DNA from: Subtercola sp.
Lineage (GTDB): Bacteria > Actinomycetota > Actinomycetes > Actinomycetales > Microbacteriaceae
Reading direction: 5' to 3'
Assembly: GCA_025463765.1 (NCBI GenBank)
Contig: JAODBC010000092.1
Location: 1 to 64,000 of the forward strand
DNA length: 64,000 nucleotides
In this document: positions 1 to 7,399 of the stretch, piece by piece
How the letters are laid out: each line of letters opens with the position of its first letter
How positions within the stretch are numbered: the stretch's first letter is position 1
The notes under the pieces: model-generated
What the model was told of the DNA's origin: nothing
Databases searched by the model: none
Seen by the model: only the letters and a program-made list of their open reading frames with translations
Made by a program: the position numbers and the translations under genes

Positions 1-411
1 CGGCATCCCGACCACGACCGAGGGCAGCACCCTCCCACCCAACCTGATCCGGCTTCTCGCAGTTGACCGCGCCACCGCCGTGTTGGCAACGATCAGTTCG
101 ACCGCGTTAGCGAACCCCTGCCGCCTGGCCAACGACTCCTCACCCAACTCATGCCTACTCCGGTCAGCGACCTCCCCAGCCACCTGAGTACGTAACCCGT
201 CCACCAACATGCCCAGCCGCTCCACCGCTACCAAGCCAGCGAGCAGATCACCGTCGGCAAGCCCGCAGGGCGCGGCAGCCCGGAACACCCCACACGACTT
301 GCACGCCGCAACCGCCTCCGCCAACAACACACCCAACGCCACCCGAACATCATCGCGACCATCGGTGCCGTCGGCAGGGCTGCCGGTGGGGTCAGGAGAT
401 GTTGTGGTCAT
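1..411 (-). CDS. DUF222 / HNH endonuclease family protein, N-terminal part (cut by window edge)
   Basis: Only the first 137 codons are in the window; the gene runs off the left edge in frame. The protein starts MTTTSPDPTGS and continues with an alanine/leucine-rich helical stretch and the segment RQGFANAVELI, which is the look of the DUF222 region of the actinobacterial 13E12-type HNH endonuclease family. The HNH motif would lie in the missing C-terminus. These genes occur in many copies in Microbacteriaceae, and their biological role is unsettled. A TATGAT hexamer ends about 7 nt before the ATG, so the transcript could be leaderless. The family call is from recognition of the domain style, not a search. 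Confidence 0.72.
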   Translation of the reverse strand, partial: MTTTSPDPTGSPADGTDGRDDVRVALGVLLAEAVAACKSCGVFRAAAPCGLADGDLLAGLVAVERLGMLVDGLRTQVAGEVADRSRHELGEESLARRQGFANAVELIVANTAVARSTARSRIRLGGRVLPSVVVGMP

Positions 412-417
412 AGTCCG

Positions 418-423
418 ATCATA
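418..423 (-). promoter_or_regulatory. Candidate -10 box (TATGAT) for the DUF222 gene
   Basis: TATGAT on the minus strand ends about 7 nt upstream of the ATG at 411, a spacing that would place the transcription start at or next to the start codon. No convincing -35 hexamer is visible. Leaderless transcripts are common in actinobacteria; assignment here is by inspection only. Confidence 0.3.
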
Positions 424-708
424 CCACAATACCGAGGTAATCTCACTAACTGAGGTGGTTCTGACCGGCCCGCAATTACGGGAATCCGCACCCGGAAACG
501 CCAACCCCGGGCATCCCGGGCTGCCGCGCCCTGGCGGGCTTGCCACCCAAGAAATGCGTCACCTCAAGAGATAACACCAGCCACCGACAACGACACCCGG
601 AAAGTCACCTCCCCGAAGGGGTCGCTGATAGACGGTCACCGACAGACGGGAGATAGGCGATTTCTGCATGCGGCGGATGGTGATACGAGACAAAAATATC
701 GATAGCGC

Positions 709-1071
709 CTACGCCCGATACCGCACCCAATCCCGCCCAACCGGCGCCATCGTTGGCGCCCCCGCCAGCGCAAGCGCCCGCTCGAATTCCTGCACCAACC
801 CTCGAAGAACCTCGGCGACGCCCTGCGCCGACACGAACAGATGCTCGGTGACCCGGTCGTCACGATCGTCACCGTCACCGTCACCGCGGCCGTCGCCGTC
901 ACCACGATCGTCACCATCACCACGATCGTCATCGTCACCACGATCGTCACCATCACCACGATCGTCACCATCACCACGATCACCGCCGTCACCACGATCG
1001 TCGCCGTCACCGCGGCCGCCGCCGCCGGGCGGCTTCGGGTGGTCGCTTACGAGGGCGTTCCGGTGTCGCAC
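709..1071 (-). CDS. Doubtful small ORF built largely of Gly-Asp-Arg repeats
   Basis: A GTG-started reading frame of 120 codons that overlaps the 3' end of the upstream monooxygenase gene by 25 bp. Its first half encodes GDDRGD-type hexapeptides produced by the 18-bp tandem repeat at 883-1020. The second half, from about DDRVTEHLF onward to RDWVRYRA, has ordinary composition with an amphipathic helix and could be a genuine protein tail. No Shine-Dalgarno sequence precedes the GTG, and the repeat keeps several frames open on both strands, so coding is uncertain. It may be a relic whose N-terminus was overwritten by repeat expansion. Confidence 0.25.
   Translation of the reverse strand: MRHRNALVSDHPKPPGGGGRGDGDDRGDGGDRGDGDDRGDGDDRGDDDDRGDGDDRGDGDGRGDGDGDDRDDRVTEHLFVSAQGVAEVLRGLVQEFERALALAGAPTMAPVGRDWVRYRA
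883..1020. repeat. 18-bp tandem repeat array, intergenic
   Basis: About seven and a half units with consensus accacgatcgtcaccatc; units begin at 883, 901, 919, 937, 955, 973, 991 and (partial) 1009. Copies 901, 937 and 955 are identical and the others differ by a few bases. The period equals six codons, so it keeps frames open on both strands. Between 412 and 883 nothing else was recognised apart from a short cccggg inverted repeat near 507-520. Confidence 0.9.
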
Positions 1072-2567
1072 GATCGCCGGGCCTCAGCGGGCGAGTCGCC
1101 TACAGCGGGCGAGTCGCCTGCAGCTGGCAAGTCGCCTACGACGGGCGCGTCACCTACGACGGCCGAGTCGCCCGCGGTCGTACCCGGTGCTGCCGCGCGC
1201 AGGTGCTCACGCAGCGTCGAGCCCTCGTACGTCGAGCGAAAGAGCCCCCGGCGGCGCAGCTCGGGCACCACCAGCTCGGCGAACGACTCGAACTGCTCGT
1301 GCAAGTACGCGCTGAGAATGGTGAATCCGTCGACCGCGCTCGAGCGATACCAGGTCTCCATGGTGTCGGCGATGTCTGAGGGCGAACCGACGAGAACAGG
1401 GGCGTCGATGAGCTGAGCGACGAGAAGATGCCGGTAGGTCGGCGCACGCCGTGAGCCGATAACCCGGCCCGAGCGCTTCTCGTCGATCTCGAGCAGCTTG
1501 CGGCCGACCGTGTTGAACCGCAGAGAATCGGCCGGCGTTACGGGGTCGTCGAACTCTCGCTCGCTCAGCGGCAGTCCGACGAGCTGGGTGATGTGCGCCG
1601 CGCTGCGGTGCGCTCCGAGAATAGAGAGGTCGGGCGCGCCGGCATCGCCGTGCAGAACAGTGAGCGAAACAAGCTGGTCGTAGAGCTCCTGAGCCGCGCG
1701 GCGGGTCGGAGCCACGATGGGCAGCAGCGGCGCGACGACCTTCAGATCGCCCCGAGCCCGACCGGCGGCCTCGACCAACACACTTATGTCGCGATAGGCC
1801 TTGATGGCCTCACCGAGGCTCGACGGCGAGGCGAGATACACCTCGGCGACCGTCGCGGCGAAGATTCGCGCTCTGGGTGACGAGCCTGCGAAGGCGAACG
1901 GCACGCTGCCCTGTACCGGCGGCAGCGTGTTCAGTGGCCCGCGCACTGAAAAGGAGTCTCCGTGATGCTCCAGTGCTCTCAGCCGGGAGGAGTCGATGAG
2001 TCTGCCGGCGGCCGCGTCTCGAGTGAACAATGCCGGTTGTACGCTCGCCCAGAGTCCCCGCAGCACGTTCACATACTCTTCGGCGACGGCGAATCGTTCT
2101 GCGCCCGTACCGGCGGGAGTGGCGGAGAAATTGGCGGCCGCGCGCGGGTCGCTGCCGATCAACAGGTTCAGCCCGAAGCGCCCCTCGCTCAACAGGTCGA
2201 TCGAGGCGGCGGTTCGCGCGGCGGCGTACGGCTCGGTATAGGTGAGACTCACCGTACCGACCAGCCCGATGCGAGACGTCACTGCAGCGAGAAACGCAGG
2301 AGTGCTCAACGGGTCGGTGCGCACCAGCAGATGCGGGTCGGTGAACTCGAGATCGGCTCCCGTCGAGAGCCAGTCACCGAAGTACAGAAAGTCGAACGCG
2401 GCCGCTTCTGCCACCGCCGCAACGCGCTTGAGCGCGGAGGCGTCGTCGGCCGGGTCGGAGTGGGCCCCGGGCATCCGCCACCCCGAGGCGAACGCGCCGA
2501 TGGTGCGCACCGCCACACCGAGCGTCAGCTGCCCGGAACGCTCGTGCCACGCAGGGGTGTCGCTCAT
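1047..2567 (-). CDS. LLM class flavin-dependent monooxygenase, NtaA/SnaA/DszA-like
   Basis: A 506-residue FMNH2-dependent monooxygenase of the bacterial luciferase-like superfamily. Visible marks are the N-terminal strand LTLGVAVRTIGAF, the DFLYFGD segment, the TSRIGLVGTVSLTYTEPY region and the SEGRFGLNLLIGSDPRAAANF stretch typical of the NtaA/DmoA branch, which oxidises chelators or organosulfur compounds using reduced flavin from a partner reductase; no reductase gene is adjacent. The start at 2567 gives the expected N-terminus. The last ~45 residues are low-complexity hexapeptides (GDSPA type) encoded by an 18-bp repeat and are probably dispensable. Substrate cannot be predicted. Confidence 0.87.
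   Translation of the reverse strand: MSDTPAWHERSGQLTLGVAVRTIGAFASGWRMPGAHSDPADDASALKRVAAVAEAAAFDFLYFGDWLSTGADLEFTDPHLLVRTDPLSTPAFLAAVTSRIGLVGTVSLTYTEPYAAARTAASIDLLSEGRFGLNLLIGSDPRAAANFSATPAGTGAERFAVAEEYVNVLRGLWASVQPALFTRDAAAGRLIDSSRLRALEHHGDSFSVRGPLNTLPPVQGSVPFAFAGSSPRARIFAATVAEVYLASPSSLGEAIKAYRDISVLVEAAGRARGDLKVVAPLLPIVAPTRRAAQELYDQLVSLTVLHGDAGAPDLSILGAHRSAAHITQLVGLPLSEREFDDPVTPADSLRFNTVGRKLLEIDEKRSGRVIGSRRAPTYRHLLVAQLIDAPVLVGSPSDIADTMETWYRSSAVDGFTILSAYLHEQFESFAELVVPELRRRGLFRSTYEGSTLREHLRAAAPGTTAGDSAVVGDAPVVGDLPAAGDSPAVGDSPAEARRSCDTGTPS
1085..1174. repeat. 18-bp tandem repeat in the 3' end of the monooxygenase gene
   Basis: Five units of consensus cagcgggcgagtcgccta start at 1085, 1103, 1121, 1139 and 1157. 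The first two differ by one base; the last two are more diverged. In the coding (minus) strand they specify a hexapeptide of the type VGDSPA repeated at the protein's C-terminus, beyond the part aligned with the enzyme family. Confidence 0.9.
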
Positions 2568-2598
2568 CTCTTGAAACTACGGCGCTGCCGTGCTCGCA

Positions 2599-2682
2599 TC
2601 AATGCGACCGTAACAAAGCTGCACACTGCGAAATGTAAAGCGGCCCCGCAACACAGCGAGACACAGAGTCACGAGCCGTCAT
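2599..2682 (-). CDS. Possible Cys-containing leader peptide upstream of the monooxygenase
   Basis: A 27-codon ATG frame ends 32 bp before the monooxygenase start on the same strand. The core SRCVAGPLYISQCAALLR contains two Cys and an Arg-Cys...Leu-Arg pattern loosely like the short leader peptides that precede sulfur-acquisition genes in actinobacteria, where Cys codons may sense charged tRNA-Cys. No strong ribosome site precedes the ATG, and no attenuator hairpin was found in the 31 bp before the monooxygenase. tRNA-Cys lies immediately upstream in the opposite orientation. The call is tentative. Confidence 0.25.
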   Translation of the reverse strand: MTARDSVSRCVAGPLYISQCAALLRSH

Positions 2683-2741
2683 CTTGATTGAGGGCCTTGC
2701 ACTGTCGCCGCAGACTCGGCATAGCGAAGAAATTCGGTTGT

Positions 2742-2812
2742 CGCGGTGTGCCCGAGAGGCCAGGGAGCAGCCTGCAAAGCTGTCTACGCGGGTTCGATTC
2801 CCGTCGCCGCGT
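2742..2812 (+). tRNA. tRNA-Cys (anticodon GCA)
   Basis: A complete cloverleaf can be folded: acceptor cgcggtg/cgccgcg, D arm with ccc/ggg, anticodon stem gcagc/gctgt around loop ctgcaaa (anticodon GCA), T arm gcggg-ttcgatt-cccgt, and discriminator T73, as expected for tRNA-Cys. CCA is not encoded; the sequence continues cga. It lies just upstream of the winged-helix gene and divergent from the monooxygenase. Confidence 0.95.
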
Positions 2813-2856
2813 CGAAGTTCGGCCAACACGAACACCTGAGAGGAGAGGGGCGACGG

Positions 2857-3507
2857 ATGAACGGGCAGATCGGTGCGGCGAACGAATCTGCCGAGGCGCG
2901 CGGGTTCGCCCTCTACGTCGGAATCGACGAATTCCATGCCCTCGCCGACGGAACCACGCTCACCGAGATGGCCGCCGCGTTGAAGGCCCTGGTGCAGAGG
3001 ATCGCCCCGAGCGCCCAAACGTACACGTCGATCGCGGTCGCACCGAGCAACGCAGGCGGCCGTGACCTCGACGTGGTGAAGCGCTCGTCGAGTCAGCAGG
3101 CGCCCAGCCATCCGGCGGGCGCAGGCGCGAGTTTGGGCGCGGGTGCGACGTCTGCCCACGTCGGCGGCGGCGGTGACGACGCGGAGACGGTGGTCATCGA
3201 CCTCTCGCGCCGGCGAATGGTCATCCGCGGCCAGGTGAGGCTGCTCACCTTCATGGAATTCGAGCTACTGCAGCACCTCGTAGAGAACGAGGGTAGTGCC
3301 GTCAGCCGCAGAGAGCTTGTCGGCGTGCTGTGGTCTGACGAGACCGGCGAACAAGCCAGCTCGCGCACGATCGACGTGCACGTTCGGCGGCTGCGGGTGA
3401 AGCTCGGCACCGAGGCCGACCTCGTGCGCACCGTGCACGGCGTCGGTTACGTGTTCAACCGCGGCTCGAACGTGCAGATCCGCCACCGCCGCGACGCCCC
3501 CCAGTAG
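2857..3507 (+). CDS. Winged-helix DNA-binding protein (OmpR/PhoB-type effector domain without receiver)
   Basis: 216 residues. The C-terminal ~95 residues form a Trans_reg_C winged helix: beta strands with VVIDLSRRRMVIRG, the MEFELLQHLVENEG helix, the SRRELVGVLW turn, the recognition helix RTIDVHVRRLRVKLG and the VRTVHGVGYVF wing. The N-terminal ~90 residues lack the phosphoacceptor Asp of a receiver domain and are followed by a Gly/Ala/Ser-rich linker. ATG at 2857 was chosen because aggagagggg precedes it; an in-frame upstream start would run through the tRNA. It is an orphan regulator, converging with the ABC genes. Confidence 0.85.
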   Translation: MNGQIGAANESAEARGFALYVGIDEFHALADGTTLTEMAAALKALVQRIAPSAQTYTSIAVAPSNAGGRDLDVVKRSSSQQAPSHPAGAGASLGAGATSAHVGGGGDDAETVVIDLSRRRMVIRGQVRLLTFMEFELLQHLVENEGSAVSRRELVGVLWSDETGEQASSRTIDVHVRRLRVKLGTEADLVRTVHGVGYVFNRGSNVQIRHRRDAPQ

Positions 3508-3543
3508 CGCCCCGCGCGGTAGCGATTCAGCAGGTTTGGCGGT

Positions 3544-5397
3544 TCAGTAGGTGTGGCGAATGGCGGTCCAGGCCTCGTAGAGGCCCGCGTAGCGGCCGCC
3601 GGTGCGCACGAGTTCGTCGTGCGGGCCGTGCTCGACGATGCGCCCGTCGTGAAAGACGAGAATCGTGTCGGCCCGCTCGGCGGTCACCATGCGGTGCGCG
3701 ATGGTCACGGTCGTGCGGCCGTGGGCGAGCTTGGCGAGCGCGTTCTGCACCCGTACGTCGGTACCCGGATCCACTCCGCTCGTCGCCTCGTCGAGTACGA
3801 GCAGGTCGGGGTCGACCAGGGCCGTGCGCGCGAGGGCGACCAGTTGCCGCTCACCGGCCGAGAGGGCCTCGCCCCGCTGACCGGCCTGCGTGTCGAGACC
3901 GTTCGGCAGGGCATCCGCCCACTGCCGCAGCTCGAGGCGCGCGAGCACGTCGATGACGTCGGCGCGTGTGGAGCCCTGGCGCGCGACGGCGATGTTCTCT
4001 GCCACACTGCGGTCGAAGAGAAAGGCCTCTTGCGGAACGATGGCGACGCGGCGCGCCAGAGCGCTGTCGGCGATGCGAGCGAGGTCGACGCCGTTGACTC
4101 TGAGCTGTCCCGCTGTCGGTTCGAGCTGGCGGGTGAGGAGCTTCGCGAAGGTGGTCTTTCCCGATCCGGTCTGGCCGACGACGGCGATGTGCCGGCCTGC
4201 CTCGAGGGTGAGGTCGATGTCGTGAAGCACGGGGCGACCGGGAACGTACGCGAACGAGACGTTCGAAGCCGTGACGCTCAGCGCCCCCGGTGACAGCGTC
4301 TCGCCGTCGGCCTCGGTGACGATGCCGGTCGGAATGGCGATGATCTCAAGCACCCGGCTCCAGCCCGCCCGCGCGCTCTGTGCCTCGCCGAGAATCGACA
4401 CCGAGAACTGCAGCGGGCGTACGAAGAACGTGATGAGAAAGAGGAATGCCACGAGCTCCCCGGCCGACATGGAGGCCCAGCCGATGAATCCGGCGCCGAT
4501 CGCCGAACCGAGAACCACGACGGTGGCCGTGATGAGTCCGCTGGCCGCTTCGCCCAATGAGGTGTTGATGTTCAGCGGCCAGAGCGTTGCGCGTTGCGCG
4601 TCGCGTACCGCCGAGACGGCCTCGTCGACGCGAGCCTGGCTGCGCGGTGCCACTCCGTAGACGCGGATGACGTCGGCACCCAGAATCGTCTCGGCGATAC
4701 GCGCGTAGAGGCGCGCCACCGCGTCGCGCACGACCCGATACCGTTGCGCGATCACCCGCTGCGTTCGCCGCATCACGAAGACGGCGATTCCCGAGATGGC
4801 GAACACGATGAGCGCGAGCTGCCAGGAGTAGACGAGCATCACGGCCGAGGCGAGAATCATCTGCGCCGTATTGATGACCAGGGTGAGCCCGCCGGTCTGT
4901 GTGAACAGCGACACCGTGTCGACATCGCTCGTGACGCGGGAGACGAGCGCCCCGCGTTTCTCTGACGGGTACCGGGTGGGCGACAGGTCGAGAATATGGC
5001 TGAATGCCGTGGTGCGAAGGGTGGCGAGCGAACTCTCGGTGGCACGAACCAGCCGCCGGTTCATCAGGCTCGAGCTGAAACCCGCCGCGACCACTGCGAC
5101 CGCGCCGATCAGCACGGCGCCGACGAGCACCTCGTTGGTCTGAGCAGCGGGGATGCCCGCGGCCAGCCCGTGATCGATACAGAACTGCACCGTCAGCGGC
5201 ACCACGATGCGCCCGCCGGCCGCGACGAGCGCAAGCAGCAGCGTCACCCAGATACCGGTGAAGATCTGCGGGGTCAGCGCGAGGCCCGCGCGCACCGACG
5301 TGGCCGGGCTCGCGGATGCGGCCGGGTCGCCGCCCCGAGCAGCACGTCCGCCGAGCCGAGCAGCACGTACGCCGCCTCGATTTCGGGTCGTGCTCAC
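3544..5397 (-). CDS. ABC exporter half-transporter, canonical ATPase site subunit
   Basis: 617 residues: a six-helix ABC_membrane domain (roughly residues 45-330) followed by a nucleotide-binding domain. Walker A GQTGSGKTTF, Q-loop VPQEAF, signature LSAGERQ, Walker B LLVLDEATSG with the catalytic Glu, and H-loop IAHR are all intact. It starts with GTG at 5397, overlapping the stop of the upstream half-transporter by 4 bp (GTGA), which implies translational coupling and a heterodimer. The type is multidrug/lipid exporter (ABCB-like, TmrAB/BmrCD style); substrate unknown. The N-terminal 40 residues are Arg/Ala-rich and probably cytosolic. Confidence 0.92.
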   Translation of the reverse strand: MSTTRNRGGVRAARLGGRAARGGDPAASASPATSVRAGLALTPQIFTGIWVTLLLALVAAGGRIVVPLTVQFCIDHGLAAGIPAAQTNEVLVGAVLIGAVAVVAAGFSSSLMNRRLVRATESSLATLRTTAFSHILDLSPTRYPSEKRGALVSRVTSDVDTVSLFTQTGGLTLVINTAQMILASAVMLVYSWQLALIVFAISGIAVFVMRRTQRVIAQRYRVVRDAVARLYARIAETILGADVIRVYGVAPRSQARVDEAVSAVRDAQRATLWPLNINTSLGEAASGLITATVVVLGSAIGAGFIGWASMSAGELVAFLFLITFFVRPLQFSVSILGEAQSARAGWSRVLEIIAIPTGIVTEADGETLSPGALSVTASNVSFAYVPGRPVLHDIDLTLEAGRHIAVVGQTGSGKTTFAKLLTRQLEPTAGQLRVNGVDLARIADSALARRVAIVPQEAFLFDRSVAENIAVARQGSTRADVIDVLARLELRQWADALPNGLDTQAGQRGEALSAGERQLVALARTALVDPDLLVLDEATSGVDPGTDVRVQNALAKLAHGRTTVTIAHRMVTAERADTILVFHDGRIVEHGPHDELVRTGGRYAGLYEAWTAIRHTY

Positions 5398-7238
5398 GAA
5401 ACGTGCTCTGTCGCCGCGGTCAGTGTGTTGTCGTAGGCGGCCACGATGTCGCGATACTCCTCGTGCTCGGCGCTGACCTCGGCGTGCGTTCCGACGGCAA
5501 CCACACGCCCGTCGCGCAGGTAGACGACGCGGTCGGCCAGCGCAATGGTGTTCTTGCGTGACGCCGACATCACCACCGTCGTACGACGTGGATGCTCGGC
5601 GGCCAGGTACTGACGAAGCTGTTCCACGACGGCCCGCTCTACGTTCGGGTCGAGCGCACTCGTCGCGTCATCGAGAATCAGCAGCGCCGGGTCGCCGGCC
5701 AGCGCTCGCGCCAGAACGATGCGCTGACGCTGCCCACCGCTCAGCGAGAGCCCGCCGTCACCGAGCGGTGCGTCGAGCCCGTTCGGATGCTCGGCGACGA
5801 ACTCCTGCGCCTGCGCGATGCGCAGCGCCCGCCACACCTGCGCATCGTCGATCGGCCGGCCGAGGGTCACGTTGCCGCGAACCGAGTCGTCGAAGACGAA
5901 CCCCGTCTGCGGCACCACGGCGACCCGCGCGCTGGTGGATTCGTGCGAGAACGCCCGGACGTTCGTTCCGTCGTAGGTCACCTCACCGGCGTGGCTCTCG
6001 ATGAGCCCGGCGATGAGGTGCAGCAGGGTGCTCTTTCCCGCTCCTGTGCTGCCGACGACGGCGATGATCTCCCCCGCGTCGATAGAGAGCGACGACGACC
6101 TGACCGGCGTCGGCTCCGCGGCTGACGACCGCGTCGAGGGCGAGCGGGAATAGCTGTGACCGGCGTCGTTCAGAGCAACGGCGACCGGGGCATCCGGAGC
6201 CGCCTCGTGTATGCCGTGCTCGGCATATTCATCGGAGTCGAGCACATGCGACACCCGTTCGTGGCCGATGACCCCGAGAGGCAGCACGCTCAAAAACCGC
6301 CCGATGATGTTCAGCGGCAGCGCCATGGTGAGCAGCAGGTAGATCACCTGCACGAGGGTTCCCGTAGTGATGCTGCCCGTCAGCACGAGATTCGATCCGA
6401 CGAGCAGCACCACGAGCACGGTGGCGGTCGGAATGAGTTCGATGAGCGGGTCGAAGATCGCGCTGGCGTAACCTATGCGGGTGTTGGCCGCGCGCAGCCG
6501 CTGAGCACCGTCGGCGAACCGCAGACTCTCGGCCGCGCCGATGCCGAGCGTGCGAATGACATGGTCGCCCGCGAAACCCTCGTGCGCAAGGCGCGACACG
6601 GTGGCACGAGCGGCTTGAGCGGCGCGGGCTCGCGGCGTGATGACGCGCTGGTACACCACGTTCAGAGCGAGCACGAGCGGAACGAACACCATGGTGATGA
6701 GGCCGAGCGACAAACTGGTGAACGTCACGTCGACCAGCGCGAAGACGAGCATGAACACCATGCCGATGGCGAAGGCGAAGTAGTTCATGGGCTGCCACTG
6801 AACGTCGACGTCTGAGGTCGCGTTCGAGAGCAGTTGCCCCGTCGAGTGACGGCGATGCCACGAGCTGCCCAGGCGCAGGTACTGCCGGGTCACGGCGAAG
6901 CGCGTCGAGGCCTGCGAGCCGAATTGCACGACACCGGTCGCGATTCCGCGAATGACAATGGTGATCATGCGCAGCGCCGAGACGCCGATGATGGCGACGA
7001 AGGCGGTGATCCACACTCCGCCAGCGATGTCGCCGCCCGCGAAGGCGGGAACGATGAGATTATCGGTGGCCCAGCCGATGGCGAGCGAGCCCAGCACCAT
7101 CGTCGACCCGTTGATGAGGCCGGCTACGATTGCGATGCTGATGGCCAGCGGATGCTCGCGGGAGCCCCGCAGCATGACCCCCAGCCCCGTGCGGAACACG
7201 CGCGCAGACTTCGGGGCGTCTAGGTCGGCGTCGGTCAT
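5394..7238 (-). CDS. ABC exporter half-transporter, degenerate ATPase site subunit
   Basis: 614 residues with the same TMD-NBD layout as its partner. Walker A is GSTGAGKST and the signature LSGGQRQ is perfect, but Walker B reads LLILDDATSA with Asp in place of the catalytic Glu, and the switch position reads VMSASR, with no His where IAHR is expected. This is the asymmetry of heterodimeric exporters in which one of two ATP sites hydrolyses poorly: in such pairs the degenerate site combines this subunit's Walker motifs with the partner's signature. A Ser/Pro-rich insert precedes the NBD. It is first in the two-gene operon; a hairpin lies upstream at 7277-7314. Confidence 0.92.
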   Translation of the reverse strand: MTDADLDAPKSARVFRTGLGVMLRGSREHPLAISIAIVAGLINGSTMVLGSLAIGWATDNLIVPAFAGGDIAGGVWITAFVAIIGVSALRMITIVIRGIATGVVQFGSQASTRFAVTRQYLRLGSSWHRRHSTGQLLSNATSDVDVQWQPMNYFAFAIGMVFMLVFALVDVTFTSLSLGLITMVFVPLVLALNVVYQRVITPRARAAQAARATVSRLAHEGFAGDHVIRTLGIGAAESLRFADGAQRLRAANTRIGYASAIFDPLIELIPTATVLVVLLVGSNLVLTGSITTGTLVQVIYLLLTMALPLNIIGRFLSVLPLGVIGHERVSHVLDSDEYAEHGIHEAAPDAPVAVALNDAGHSYSRSPSTRSSAAEPTPVRSSSLSIDAGEIIAVVGSTGAGKSTLLHLIAGLIESHAGEVTYDGTNVRAFSHESTSARVAVVPQTGFVFDDSVRGNVTLGRPIDDAQVWRALRIAQAQEFVAEHPNGLDAPLGDGGLSLSGGQRQRIVLARALAGDPALLILDDATSALDPNVERAVVEQLRQYLAAEHPRRTTVVMSASRKNTIALADRVVYLRDGRVVAVGTHAEVSAEHEEYRDIVAAYDNTLTAATEHVS

Positions 7239-7276
7239 GGGCGTGATTCCTCAGGTGGGTAAGTGTGGAACGCGCA

Positions 7277-7314
7277 CGAGTCTGGGGACGGAATTCTCTC
7301 CGCCCCCAGACTCG
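7277..7314. terminator. Hairpin between binding-protein gene and ABC exporter operon
   Basis: Perfect 11-bp inverted repeat cgagtctgggg (7277-7287) / ccccagactcg (7304-7314) with a 16-nt loop, in the 160-bp gap between the binding-protein stop at 7400 and the exporter start at 7238. No T run follows on the minus strand, so it would be an actinobacterial T-less terminator. It suggests that the two units are separate transcripts. Confidence 0.55.
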
Positions 7315-7399
7315 GGCTTTCCTGCCTATGTATATCGCGCGTCTCGTGCGGCTCGCACATCGAGACCGCGAGTGTTACAGCGTGTGAACTCCTGCTCGC

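Noticed and set aside
883-1020. Regular short repeats that might suggest a CRISPR array
   Set aside because: Units of 18 bp are directly adjacent with no unique spacers and no cas genes nearby; this is a simple tandem repeat.
668-1416. Long plus-strand open frames across the 18-bp repeats
   Set aside because: They arise because the repeat period is a multiple of three and lacks stops; protein composition (SPSPRSS or TTIVTIT runs) is artificial.
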